A stretch of DNA of 64,000 nucleotides from Bradyrhizobium jicamae. Lineage in GTDB: Bacteria; Pseudomonadota; Alphaproteobacteria; Rhizobiales; Xanthobacteraceae. Positions 8,799 through 19,439 of this stretch are shown here, one piece after another. How positions within the stretch are numbered: the stretch's first letter is position 1; every line of letters starts with the position of its first letter. The notes beneath the pieces were generated by a model, which was not told the origin of the DNA, searched no databases, and saw nothing but the letters and a program-made list of their open reading frames with translations. The position numbers and the translations under genes are program-made. The stretch lies in the NCBI RefSeq assembly GCF_018130695.1, contig NZ_JAFCJX010000022.1, forward strand, positions 62,001-126,000, read 5' to 3'.

Positions 8799-8817
8799 AA
8801 TTTCGCTCTGCGAAATT
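8799..8817. promoter_or_regulatory. Candidate IclR-type operator in the divergent regulator/pimF gap
   Basis: A perfect 8-bp inverted repeat, AATTTCGC-TCT-GCGAAATT, lies in an AT-richer stretch. It is 73 bp upstream of the regulator start (8726) and 78 bp upstream of the pimF start (8895). IclR-family sites are often palindromes with TTTCGC/GCGAAA-like arms and a short odd spacer. Binding has not been shown; the call rests on symmetry and position. Confidence 0.55.
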
Positions 8818-8894
8818 GGTCTAATCGCAGCTTCTCGACGCAAGTCGCGCAGCACCTCAACGCAAGTTCAAGAACAAGCATCAGGGAGAGTCCC

Positions 8895-10991
<2,097 letters not shown>

Positions 10992-11035
10992 TCTGCTTTC
11001 GTGATCGTCCTTAGCGACACAAAGACGGTGACAGG

Positions 11036-11143
11036 GTTCCCTCCCCCCTTGTGGGGGAGGGTTAGGGAGAGGGGTGGCGGCATCGGGACTGCCCGAGTGG
11101 ACCCCCTTCCCCCAACCCCTCCCCACAAGGGGGAGGGGAGCCC
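11036..11143. repeat. Long palindromic repeat, CCCTCCCC/GGGGAGGG family, copy 1
   Basis: Two GC-rich arms of about 42 bp (11036-11078 and 11101-11142) are near reverse complements and would fold into a long hairpin in the pimF-pimA gap. Each arm also contains a smaller hairpin, CCCCTTGTGGGG. Related elements lie at 15405-15549, 22069-22240 and 27247-27450. It is likely transcribed within the pim mRNA. Confidence 0.85.
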
Positions 11144-11185
11144 GCGCGCCGGTGCTCACCTCACGTAACGGTAGTCGAACTCTTC

Positions 11186-12868
11186 ATGACCTATCCCGGC
11201 GAACAATATTATCCGAACGGCGTGCGCTGGAGCGATCCGATCACGCGCGGCACGCTGCCGGACCTACTCTTCACCGCGGCCGCCGAATTCGGTGCGCGCC
11301 CGGTGCTCGAATTCCGCGATCGTCCGATCAGCTACAGCGAGCTGGAAGCCCTGGCAGAAACCGCGGCCGCCGCATTTCTGCGCGCTGGCTACGGCAAGAA
11401 CAATTCGGTCGCGCTGTTCCTCGGCAACACGCCGGACCATCCCGTCAATTTCTTCGGTGCGTTGAAAGCGGGCGCCCGTGTCGTGCATCTGTCGCCGCTC
11501 GACGGCGAGATCGCGCTGTCGCACAAGCTTTCCGACTCCGGCGCGCGCGTGCTGGTCACCAGCAATCTCTCCGCGCTGCTGCCGACCGCGCTGAAATTCC
11601 TCAACAAGGGGCTGCTCGACCGCCTGATTGTCTGCGAGGACGACCGGTGGGGCAAGGTCGGCACGCCGCAAACAGCGCTGCCCGACGATCCCAGGATCAT
11701 CACCCACAAGCAGTTCGCCGATGGCGCGACCAAGCCGGCGCAATGGCCGGCGATCGACGTCGAGGACGTCGCGCTGCTGCAATATACCGGCGGCACCACC
11801 GGCCTGCCGAAGGGCGCGATGCTGAGCCACGGCAATCTCACCTCGGCGGTCTCGGTCTATGACGTCTGGGGCGCGCCGGCGCGACGCGAGCGCAATGCGA
11901 TCGAGCGCGTGATCTGCGTGCTGCCGCTGTTTCATATCTACGCGCTGACGGTGGTGCTGCTGTCGGCGATCCGCCGCGGCCATCTGATCTCGCTGCATCA
12001 GCGCTTCGACGTCGAAAGCGTGATGCGCGACATCGAGGTCAAACGTGCGACCGTCTTCCCGGGCGTGCCGACGATGTGGATCGCGATCGCCTCGCTGCCC
12101 GATCTCGACAAGCGCGATCTGTCGTCGCTGGTCACGGCCGGCTCCGGCGGCGCGCCGCTGCCGGTGGAGGTGGCAAAGATCTTCGAGCGCCGCGTCGGCA
12201 TGAAGCTGAAGAGCGGCTGGGGTATGACGGAGACCTGCTCGCCCGGCACCGGCCATCCCAAGGAAGGCCCGGACAAGCCTGGCTCGATCGGCCTGATGCT
12301 GCCGGGCATCGAGATGGACGTGGTGTCGCTGGAAGACTCGACCAGGGTGATGCCGGTGGGCGAGGTCGGCGAGATCCGCATCCGCGGTCCGAACGTGACA
12401 AAAGGCTACTGGAACAGGCCGAAGGAAACCGCGGACGCCTTTGTCGGCGATCGCTTCCTGACCGGCGATATCGGCTACATGGATGCCGACGGCTATTTCT
12501 TCCTGGTCGACCGCAAGAAGGACATGATCATCTCCGGCGGCTTCAACGTCTATCCGCAGATGATCGAGCAGGCGATCTACACGCACCCCGCCGTTCACGA
12601 GGTGATCGTGATCGGCATATCAGACGATTATCGCGGCGAGGCCGCGAAGGCCTTCATCAAGCTGCGCGACGGCGAGAAGGAATTCTCCGTCGACGATCTC
12701 CGCGCCTTCCTCACCGGCAAGCTCGGCAAGCATGAATTGCCCGCCGCGGTCGAATTCGTCGCCGAGCTGCCGCGCACGCCCGTTGGAAAGCTGTCGCGCC
12801 ATGAGCTGCGCCAGCAACAACCCTCATCCCAACCCAAACCCCAAGCTGCATCAGGATCCCGTTCATGA
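11186..12868 (+). CDS. pimA: Dicarboxylate/long-chain acyl-CoA ligase PimA
   Basis: This 560-residue ANL-superfamily ligase activates a carboxylic acid to its CoA thioester with ATP. The phosphate loop is LLQYTGGTTGLPKGAMLSHGN (about residues 192-212), motif A5 is SGWGMTETC, the hinge and nucleotide-ribose aspartate region is TGDIGYMDADGYFFLVDRKKDMIISGGFNVYP, and the C-terminal catalytic lysine lies in PRTPVGKLSRHEL. All catalytic motifs are intact. Its stop overlaps the pimB start by 4 bp. By synteny with R. palustris pim genes, the substrate would be pimelate and other medium-chain di- or monocarboxylates; sequence alone does not fix this. Confidence 0.92.
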   Translation: MTYPGEQYYPNGVRWSDPITRGTLPDLLFTAAAEFGARPVLEFRDRPISYSELEALAETAAAAFLRAGYGKNNSVALFLGNTPDHPVNFFGALKAGARVVHLSPLDGEIALSHKLSDSGARVLVTSNLSALLPTALKFLNKGLLDRLIVCEDDRWGKVGTPQTALPDDPRIITHKQFADGATKPAQWPAIDVEDVALLQYTGGTTGLPKGAMLSHGNLTSAVSVYDVWGAPARRERNAIERVICVLPLFHIYALTVVLLSAIRRGHLISLHQRFDVESVMRDIEVKRATVFPGVPTMWIAIASLPDLDKRDLSSLVTAGSGGAPLPVEVAKIFERRVGMKLKSGWGMTETCSPGTGHPKEGPDKPGSIGLMLPGIEMDVVSLEDSTRVMPVGEVGEIRIRGPNVTKGYWNRPKETADAFVGDRFLTGDIGYMDADGYFFLVDRKKDMIISGGFNVYPQMIEQAIYTHPAVHEVIVIGISDDYRGEAAKAFIKLRDGEKEFSVDDLRAFLTGKLGKHELPAAVEFVAELPRTPVGKLSRHELRQQQPSSQPKPQAASGSRS

Positions 12869-14052
12869 CCGACGCCGTTATCGTCTCCACCGCCCGCACG
12901 CCGATCGGCAAGGCCTATCGCGGCGCGCTCAATGCCACCGAGGGCGCGACCTTGCTCGGTCACGCCATCGGCGAGGCCGTCGCGCGCGCAAAGGTCGATC
13001 CGAAGGAGATCGAGGACGTGGTGATGGGCGCCGCCCTGCAGCAGGGCGCGACCGGCGGCAACATCGCGCGCAAGGCGCTGCTTCGTGCCGGTCTCCCGGT
13101 GACCGTCGCCGGCACCACCATCGATCGCCAGTGCGCGTCCGGCCTGCAGGCCATCGCACTCGCCGCGCGCTCGGTGATTTTCGACGGCGTCGAGATCGCG
13201 GTCGGTGGCGGCGGCGAGTCGATCAGCCTCGTGCAGAACGACAAGATGAACGGCTTTCACGCCCAGGACCCCGCGCTCTTGAAGATCAAGGGCGAGGTCT
13301 ACATGCCCATGATCGACACGGCGGAAGTCGTGGCGAAGCGCTATGGCATCTCACGCGAGAAGCAGGATGAATATTCGCTGGAGAGCCAGCGCCGCACCGC
13401 AGCCGCCCAGCAGGGCGGCAAGTTCAAGGACGAGCTCGCGCCGATCAAGACCATGATGGCGGTGACCGACAAGGCCACCGGTGCCGTGACGATGAAGGAA
13501 ATCACGCTGTCGCAGGACGAGGGCCCGCGGCCCGAGACCACGGCGGAAGGCCTTGCCGGCCTGAAGGCCGTGCGCGGCGACGGCTTTACGATCACCGCCG
13601 GCAATGCCAGCCAGCTCTCGGATGGCGCCAGCGCCTCCGTGATCATGAGCGACAAGGAAGCGGCCAAGCGTGGCCTCGCCCCGCTCGGCATCTTCCGCGG
13701 CTTCGTCTCCGCAGGCTGCGAGCCCGACGAGATGGGCATCGGCCCGGTATTCGCGGTGCCGCGCCTGCTCAAGCGCCACGGGCTCTCGGTCGACGACATC
13801 GGTCTCTGGGAATTGAACGAGGCTTTCGCCGTGCAGGTGCTCTACTGCCGCGACAAGCTCGGCATCGATCCCGAGAAGATCAACGTCAACGGCGGCGCGA
13901 TCTCGGTCGGCCATCCCTACGGCATGTCGGGCGCGCGCCTGACCGGCCACGCGCTGATCGAAGGCCGCCGCCGCAAGGCCAAGTACGCGGTCGTCACCAT
14001 GTGCGTCGGCGGCGGCATGGGCGCGGCGGGTCTGTTCGAGGTGCTGAACTAA
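12865..14052 (+). CDS. pimB: Acetyl-CoA acyltransferase (thiolase) PimB
   Basis: This 395-residue thiolase cleaves 3-oxoacyl-CoA to release acetyl-CoA. The nucleophile is C90 in IDRQCASGLQAI, the catalytic histidine is H350 in GGAISVGHPYGMSGARL, and the C-terminal acid/base cysteine is C380 in MCVGGGMGAAGLFE. Length and motif spacing are those of a degradative thiolase. The ATG overlaps the pimA stop (ATGA), so translation is coupled. It supplies the last step of each turn of the pathway carried by its neighbours. Confidence 0.95.
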   Translation: MTDAVIVSTARTPIGKAYRGALNATEGATLLGHAIGEAVARAKVDPKEIEDVVMGAALQQGATGGNIARKALLRAGLPVTVAGTTIDRQCASGLQAIALAARSVIFDGVEIAVGGGGESISLVQNDKMNGFHAQDPALLKIKGEVYMPMIDTAEVVAKRYGISREKQDEYSLESQRRTAAAQQGGKFKDELAPIKTMMAVTDKATGAVTMKEITLSQDEGPRPETTAEGLAGLKAVRGDGFTITAGNASQLSDGASASVIMSDKEAAKRGLAPLGIFRGFVSAGCEPDEMGIGPVFAVPRLLKRHGLSVDDIGLWELNEAFAVQVLYCRDKLGIDPEKINVNGGAISVGHPYGMSGARLTGHALIEGRRRKAKYAVVTMCVGGGMGAAGLFEVLN

Positions 14053-14055
14053 TTC

Positions 14056-14177
14056 CGTCGTCCTGGCGAAAGCCAGGACCCATTACCCCAAGTCTCGGCA
14101 GGGGCATCGACGGCAGCCACCGACTGATACGACGAAGGCCGGTGGTAATGGATCCTGGCTTTCGCCAGGATGACGAA
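14056..14177. repeat. Palindromic repeat, GTCCTGGCGAAAGCCAGGAC family, copy 1
   Basis: The left arm (14057-14088) and right arm (14141-14175) are near reverse complements; each holds a smaller hairpin CCTGGC..GCCAGG. It fills the pimB-pimC gap. A relative with a different stem is at 16744-16866, and a fragment is at 26535-26550. Such elements are very frequent between Bradyrhizobium genes. Confidence 0.8.
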
Positions 14178-14211
14178 GGAAGAAGCTAGGTTTTGCTCAA
14201 AGGAGGATCCG

Positions 14212-15402
14212 ATGGATCTCGCTTTCACCAAGGAAGAAATCGCGTTTCGCGAGGAAGTGCGGGAGTTCTTCAAGACCAACGTGCCGCCGGATACGCGGCG
14301 CAAGCTGCAGGAAGGCCGCCATCTGTCGAAGGACGAGATGGTCACCTGGTGGCGCATCCTCAACAAGAAGGGCTGGGGCGTCACGCACTGGCCGAAGGAA
14401 TATGGCGGCACCGGCTGGACCAGCGTGCAGCACTACATCTTCAACGAGGAGCTGCAGTCCTATCCGGCGCCGCAGCCGCTCGCCTTCGGCGTCAGCATGG
14501 TCGGTCCGGTCATCTACACCTTCGGCAATGAGAAGCAGAAGAAGGAATACCTGCCGCGCATCGCCAATGTCGACGACTGGTGGTGCCAGGGCTTCTCGGA
14601 GCCGGGCTCGGGGTCGGACCTCGCCTCGCTGAAGACCAAGGCCGAGCGCAAAGGCGACAAGTGGATCATCAACGGCCAGAAGACCTGGACCACGCTCGCC
14701 CAGCACGCCGACATGATCTTTTGCCTCTGCCGCACCGACAACAATGCGAAGAAGCAGATGGGCATCTCCTTCATCGTGTTCTCGATGAAGTCGAAGGGCG
14801 TTACCGTGCGTCCGATCCAGACCATCGACGGCGGCCACGAGGTCAACGAAGTCTTCTTCGACGACGTCGAGGTTCCCGTCGAGAACCTGATCGGCGAGGA
14901 GAACAAGGGCTGGGATTACGCAAAATTCCTGCTCGGCAATGAGCGCACCGGCATCGCCCGCGTCGGCGTCTCCAAGGAGCGGCTGCGCCGCATCCGCGAT
15001 CTCGCCTCCAAGGTCGAGGCCGGCGGCAAGGCGATCATCGAGGATCCCGCGTTCCGCGAGAAGCTCACGGCCTGCGAGATCGAGCTGAAGGCGCTGGAAT
15101 TGACCCAGCTGCGCGTCGTCGCCGACGAGGGCAAGCACGGCAAGGGCAAGCCCAACCCGGCCTCCTCGGTGCTCAAGATCAAGGGCTCGGAGATCCAGCA
15201 GACCACCACCGAGCTGCTGATGGAGGTGATCGGCCCGTTCGCCGCGCCCTACGACGAGCACGGCGATGCCGGCTCCAACGAGAGCATGGACTGGTCCGCG
15301 CAGATCGCGCCGAGCTACTTCAACAACCGCAAGGTTTCGATCTACGGCGGCTCCAACGAGATCCAGCGCAACATCATCAGCAAGGCGGTGCTGGGGCTTT
15401 GA
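14212..15402 (+). CDS. pimC: Pimeloyl-CoA-type acyl-CoA dehydrogenase, large subunit PimC
   Basis: This 396-residue FAD-dependent acyl-CoA dehydrogenase begins MDLAFTKEEIAFREEVREFF. The substrate/FAD motif is WCQGFSEPGSGSDLASLKTKAERKGDKWIINGQKTWTT, and the C-terminal signature is YGGSNEIQRNIISKAVLGL. I chose the ATG at 14212 because AAAGGAGG lies 5-6 bp upstream. It forms the alpha,beta-desaturase with the smaller paralogue PimD. In R. palustris this pair is annotated as pimeloyl-CoA dehydrogenase, which is the basis for the name. Electrons would go to ETF, which is not encoded here. Confidence 0.93.
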   Translation: MDLAFTKEEIAFREEVREFFKTNVPPDTRRKLQEGRHLSKDEMVTWWRILNKKGWGVTHWPKEYGGTGWTSVQHYIFNEELQSYPAPQPLAFGVSMVGPVIYTFGNEKQKKEYLPRIANVDDWWCQGFSEPGSGSDLASLKTKAERKGDKWIINGQKTWTTLAQHADMIFCLCRTDNNAKKQMGISFIVFSMKSKGVTVRPIQTIDGGHEVNEVFFDDVEVPVENLIGEENKGWDYAKFLLGNERTGIARVGVSKERLRRIRDLASKVEAGGKAIIEDPAFREKLTACEIELKALELTQLRVVADEGKHGKGKPNPASSVLKIKGSEIQQTTTELLMEVIGPFAAPYDEHGDAGSNESMDWSAQIAPSYFNNRKVSIYGGSNEIQRNIISKAVLGL

Positions 15403-15404
15403 TC

Positions 15405-15549
15405 CTCCCCCTCTCCCCGCTCTTGCGGGGAGAGGGTTGGGGTGAGGGGCATCTCTCCGCGCAATGATTGCCTGGGGACCTGTACCCCCTCACCCGACGC
15501 GTTTCACGCGTCGACCTCTCCCCGCAGGCGGGGAGAGGTGAAGAGGGGG
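15405..15549. repeat. Long palindromic repeat, CCTCTCCCCGC/GCGGGGAGAGG family, copy 2
   Basis: The left part (15405-15450) holds CTCTCCCCGCTCTTGCGGGGAGAG; the right part (15484-15549) holds TACCCCCTCACCC, a GACGCG/CGCGTC hairpin and CTCTCCCCGC..GCGGGGAGAG. The two parts pair as an overall hairpin in the pimC-pimD gap. Confidence 0.85.
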
Positions 15550-15589
15550 CCCCGGTTTCGGTAACGACTTTCAGTTTAAGGGAACGAAC

Positions 15590-16732
15590 ATGGATTTTGA
15601 TCTGTCCGAGGAGCAGCGGCTTCTCAAGGAAAGCGTCGACGGGTTGCTCGCCGATTCCTACGACTTCGAGGCGCGCAAGAAGTACATGAAGGAGAAGGGC
15701 GGCTGGAGCAAAGCCGTCTGGGGCAAGCTCGCCGAGCAGGGTCTGCTCGGTCTGCCCTTTGCGGAAGCCGATGGCGGCTTCGGCGCCGGCGCGGTCGAGA
15801 CCATGATCGTGATGGAGGCGCTCGGCAAGGCGCTGGTGGTCGAGCCGTATCTGGCGACGGTGGTGATCGCCGGCGGCTTCCTGCGCCATGGCGGCTCGGC
15901 CGCGCAGAAGGAAGCGCATGTGCCTGGTATCATCGACGGCAGCAAGACGTTTGCCTTCGCGCAGCTCGAGAAGAACTCGCGCTACGATCTCCACGATGTC
16001 GTGACATCAGCGAAGAAGAAGGGCGACGGCTGGGTCATCGACGGCGAAAAATTCGTCGTGCTCAATGGCGAGAATGCCGACACGCTGATCGTGACCGCGC
16101 GCACGTCAGGCGCACAGCGCGACAAGACCGGCATCGGCGTATTCCTGGTGCCGGCCGATGCGAAAGGCATCACCAGGAAGGGTTATCCGACCCAGGACGG
16201 CCTGCATGCCGCCGACATCACCTTCACCAATGTCGAGGTCGGCGCGGACTCTGCGATCGGCAATCCCGCGGACGCGCTGGCGCTGATCGAACGCGTCGCG
16301 GACGAAGCCCGCACCGCTGTTTGCGCGGAGGCGGTCGGGGCGATGGATGAATCGCTCAAGACCACCGTCGAGTACATCAAGACGCGCAAGCAGTTCGGCG
16401 TCGCGATCGGCTCGTTCCAGAGCCTGCAGCATCGCGCCTCCGACATGTTCGTGGCGCTGGAGCAGGCCCGCTCGATGTCGATGCTGGCGACCATGGCGGC
16501 GGATTTCGACAACGCCAGGGAACGCGCCACGTCGGTTGCTGCGGCCAAGGTGCAGATCGGCAAGTCACTGAAGTTCGTCGGCCAGCAGTCGATCCAGCTC
16601 CATGGCGGCATCGGCATGACCATGGAGGCGAAGATCGGCCACTACTTCAAGCGGCTGACCATGATCGAGAACAGCTTTGGCGACACGGACTACCACCTCC
16701 GTCGCGTCAGCGAGAGCGGTGGACTGCTGTAG
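15590..16732 (+). CDS. pimD: Pimeloyl-CoA-type acyl-CoA dehydrogenase, small subunit PimD
   Basis: This 380-residue protein has the acyl-CoA dehydrogenase fold (N-domain MDFDLSEEQRLLKESVDGLLAD; C-domain TRKQFGVAIGSFQSLQHRASDMF and QLHGGIGMTMEAKIGHYFKRL). The C-terminal region has GGIGMT at the place where the catalytic base usually lies, as is typical of the small-subunit type. GGGAACG lies just upstream of the ATG. It is paired with PimC, and the two probably form a heteromeric enzyme. The palindromic repeat between the two genes makes the spacing unusually long (187 bp) for cotranslated subunits. Confidence 0.92.
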   Translation: MDFDLSEEQRLLKESVDGLLADSYDFEARKKYMKEKGGWSKAVWGKLAEQGLLGLPFAEADGGFGAGAVETMIVMEALGKALVVEPYLATVVIAGGFLRHGGSAAQKEAHVPGIIDGSKTFAFAQLEKNSRYDLHDVVTSAKKKGDGWVIDGEKFVVLNGENADTLIVTARTSGAQRDKTGIGVFLVPADAKGITRKGYPTQDGLHAADITFTNVEVGADSAIGNPADALALIERVADEARTAVCAEAVGAMDESLKTTVEYIKTRKQFGVAIGSFQSLQHRASDMFVALEQARSMSMLATMAADFDNARERATSVAAAKVQIGKSLKFVGQQSIQLHGGIGMTMEAKIGHYFKRLTMIENSFGDTDYHLRRVSESGGLL

Positions 16733-16743
16733 CCTCATCATCA

Positions 16744-16866
16744 CTGTCATCCCCCGCGAAAGCGGGGGACCCAGTACGCCGCGGCTTCTCGGTTTGTGCC
16801 GCGCCGCCTCTGGAATACTGGATCGCCCGCACCAGTGCGCAAGTGCGCACAGGGCGGGCGACGACA
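16744..16866. repeat. Palindromic repeat, GTCATCC..GGACCCAGTA family, copy 2
   Basis: The left arm GTCATCCCCCGCGAAAGCGG and following GGACCCAGTA are mirrored by TACTGGATC and CCGC..GCGGGCGACGAC on the right. It lies between pimD and the short-chain dehydrogenase gene. The ends and layout match the element at 14056-14177, though the internal stems differ. Confidence 0.75.
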
Positions 16867-16899
16867 CTGAGTAAGTGGACGTAACGGAGCCCAACAACA

Positions 16900-17673
16900 A
16901 TGAAAAACACCCCGTTCGATCTCACCGGCCAGGTCGCCATCGTCACCGGCTCGAGCCGCGGCATCGGCAAGGCCTCCGCTGAATTGCTGGCCAGGCTCGG
17001 CGCCAGGGTCGTGATCTCCTCGCGCAAGGCGGATGCCTGCAAGGAGGTCGCCGACGGCATCAACAAGAGTGGCGGCGACGCGATCGTGATCCCCTGCAAC
17101 ATCTCGCGCCGCGAGGAGGTCGAGGCGCTGATCTCGGGTACGATCAAGCACTACGGCAAGATCGACATCCTGGTCTGCAACGCCGCGGTCAATCCGTATT
17201 ACGGCCCGCTGCTCGACATCAAGGACGAGGCGTTCGACAAGATCATGGGCTCGAACGTCAAGAGCAACATCTGGCTCTGCGCACTCGCGGTCCCGCAAAT
17301 GGCCGAGCGCGGCAAAGGCTCGGTCGTGATCATCTCCTCGATCGGGGGATTACGCGGTTCGACCGTGATCGGCGCCTACGGCATCTCCAAGGCCGCCGAC
17401 TTCGCACTGTGCCGCAGCCTTGCCGGCGAGTGGGGCCCCAAGGGCGTGCGCGTCAATTGCGTGGCGCCGGGCCTGGTGAAGACCGATTTCGCCCGCGCGC
17501 TGTGGGAAGACCCCGACAACCTCAAGCGCCGCACCGCCTCCACCCCGCTCCGCCGCATCGGCGAGCCCGAGGAGATCGCGGGCGCGGTGGCCTATCTGGC
17601 GTCGGACGCGTCGACCTTCATGACCGGGCAGACGATCGTGGTCGACGGTGGCGTGACGACGGCGGCGACTTAA
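16900..17673 (+). CDS. Short-chain dehydrogenase/reductase (SDR), classical type
   Basis: This 257-residue oxidoreductase has the NAD(P) motif VTGSSRGIGKASAELLARLGARVVISSRK, the NAA(V) motif LVCNAAVNPYYGP, the catalytic serine in VVIISSIGGLRG and YGISKAAD (Tyr-x3-Lys). The C-terminus DASTFMTGQTIVVDGGVTTAAT is typical. GGAG lies about 10 bp upstream of the ATG. It is the last gene in the pim-like series, where R. palustris has a crotonase gene, pimE. It may act on a hydroxy- or oxoacyl-CoA or be an unrelated FabG-like enzyme; the substrate is unknown. Confidence 0.9.
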   Translation: MKNTPFDLTGQVAIVTGSSRGIGKASAELLARLGARVVISSRKADACKEVADGINKSGGDAIVIPCNISRREEVEALISGTIKHYGKIDILVCNAAVNPYYGPLLDIKDEAFDKIMGSNVKSNIWLCALAVPQMAERGKGSVVIISSIGGLRGSTVIGAYGISKAADFALCRSLAGEWGPKGVRVNCVAPGLVKTDFARALWEDPDNLKRRTASTPLRRIGEPEEIAGAVAYLASDASTFMTGQTIVVDGGVTTAAT

Positions 17674-17680
17674 GCCAATC

Positions 17681-17813
17681 TTGTGTCCCGGACGCGGTGC
17701 AGCGCGTAGCGGTACACCGCAGAGCCGGGACCCATCTCAATTTTGCGCGCGGCGTGGGCCCCGGCTTAGCAGCGCACCGCAAGCGCGCTGCGCCGCATCC
17801 GGGGCACGAGAGC
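17681..17813. repeat. Palindromic repeat, TGTGTCCCGGACGC..GCATCCGGGGCACGA family
   Basis: The left arm (17681-17725, containing TGTCCCGGACGCGGTGCAGCG) and right arm (17770-17813, containing CGCTGCGCCGCATCCGGGGCA) are near reverse complements. It occupies most of the gap between the SDR gene and glpK. I recognise the general form as a common Bradyrhizobium intergenic repeat, from memory. Confidence 0.8.
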
Positions 17814-17885
17814 TACCTTGACCTTGCCCCGCTAATCCGCTCCTTTTGCGCTCCACAAACTCCCGGAAACGCCAAGGAACATCCC

Positions 17886-19388
17886 ATGTCTTTCGTGCTG
17901 GCCATCGATCAGGGCACCACATCCTCGCGCGCCATGGTGTTCCGCTCCGATATTTCCATCGCGGCGGTCGCGCAGCAGGAGTTTCCGCAGCATTTCCCGG
18001 CCTCGGGCTGGGTCGAGCACGAGCCGGAGGACATCTGGACCTCGACCGTCATGGTCTGCCGCGATGCGCTGGAGAAGGCCGGGCTGAAGGCGAAGGATAT
18101 CGCCGCGATCGGCATCACCAACCAGCGTGAGACCACTGTGGTGTGGGACCGCGCGACGGGACAGGCGGTGCACCGCGCCATCGTCTGGCAGGACCGCCGC
18201 ACCGCCGACATCTGCGCCAAATTGAAGAGCGAAGGCCATGAACCCGCGATCTCGGCCAAGACAGGCCTGATCATCGATCCCTATTTCTCTGGGACAAAAG
18301 TCGCCTGGATCCTCGACCACGTGCCCGGCGCCCGCGAGCGTGCCGAGCGTGGCGAGCTCTTGTTCGGCACCGTCGATTGCTATCTGCTGTGGCGGCTCAC
18401 CGGCGGCAAGGTGCACGCGACCGACGCCACCAATGCCTCGCGCACGCTGCTGTTCAACATCCACACCGGCGCGTGGGACGATGAACTGATCAAGCTGCTT
18501 CGCGTGCCGCGCTCGATGCTGCCGGAGGTGAAGGACTCCTCCGCCAAATTCGGCGAGAGCATCCCCGATCTCTTTGGCGGTCCCATCGCGATATCAGGCA
18601 TCGCCGGCGACCAGCAGGCCGCAATCATCGGCCAGGCCTGCTTCGAGCCCGGCATGATGAAGTCGACCTACGGCACCGGCTGCTTCGCGCTGCTCAACAC
18701 CGGCGCCACGCCGGTGAAGTCGAAGCACAAGCTGCTCACCACCATCGCCTATCAGCTCGGGGGAAGGCGCACCTACGCGCTGGAAGGCTCGATCTTCGTC
18801 GCAGGAAGCGCCGTGCAGTGGCTGCGCGACGGCCTCGGCATCATCAAGCAGGCCTCGGAGACCGGTCCGCTCGCCGACAAATCCGATTCCATGCAGAGCG
18901 TCTATCTGGTGCCGGCCTTTGTCGGCATGGGCGCACCCTACTGGAATCCGCGCGTGCGTGGCGCGCTGTTCGGCCTGACGCGCAACACCGGCCCGGCCGA
19001 GCTCGCGCATGCGACCCTGGAGAGCGTCTGCTACCAGACCTTCGATCTCTGGGCAGCGATGCGCACCGACTGGCCGGAGGCGAATGCCGCCAACACCGTG
19101 CTTCGTGTCGACGGCGGCATGACCGCATCCGACTGGACCATGCAGCGGCTCGCCGATCTGCTCGACGCGCCGGTCGATCGTCCGATGATCCAGGAGACGA
19201 CGGCGCTCGGCGCCGCCTATCTCGCTGGCCTGCAAGCCGGCGTCTATCCGGAGCCCGTCAAATTTGCCGACAATTGGAGGCTCGAGCACCGCTTCAAGCC
19301 GGCGATGAGCGAGGAGACGCGCGCGCGCAAGCTTGCGGGCTGGGCGCGGGCGGTAAAGGGTGTGCTGGCGAGCGACGAAGGAGAATAA
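17886..19388 (+). CDS. glpK: Glycerol kinase
   Basis: This 500-residue FGGY-family kinase phosphorylates glycerol to sn-glycerol 3-phosphate. The N-terminal phosphate motif is FVLAIDQGTTSSRAMVF; GITNQRETTVVWDRATG and AIVWQDRRTA line the glycerol site; GIAGDQQAAIIGQACFEPGMMKSTYGTGCF is the second FGGY region. Length is exactly that expected. It follows the SDR gene across a 212-bp repeat-filled gap, so cotranscription is doubtful. No glpD or glycerol facilitator lies nearby. A short inverted repeat, AACGCGCGC/GCGCGCGTT, overlaps the stop codon (19387-19411). Confidence 0.97.
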   Translation: MSFVLAIDQGTTSSRAMVFRSDISIAAVAQQEFPQHFPASGWVEHEPEDIWTSTVMVCRDALEKAGLKAKDIAAIGITNQRETTVVWDRATGQAVHRAIVWQDRRTADICAKLKSEGHEPAISAKTGLIIDPYFSGTKVAWILDHVPGARERAERGELLFGTVDCYLLWRLTGGKVHATDATNASRTLLFNIHTGAWDDELIKLLRVPRSMLPEVKDSSAKFGESIPDLFGGPIAISGIAGDQQAAIIGQACFEPGMMKSTYGTGCFALLNTGATPVKSKHKLLTTIAYQLGGRRTYALEGSIFVAGSAVQWLRDGLGIIKQASETGPLADKSDSMQSVYLVPAFVGMGAPYWNPRVRGALFGLTRNTGPAELAHATLESVCYQTFDLWAAMRTDWPEANAANTVLRVDGGMTASDWTMQRLADLLDAPVDRPMIQETTALGAAYLAGLQAGVYPEPVKFADNWRLEHRFKPAMSEETRARKLAGWARAVKGVLASDEGE

Positions 19389-19439
19389 CGCGCGCGGAGC
19401 AAGCGCGCGTTCAACGATAACAAAAGCCGGGAGAACAAG

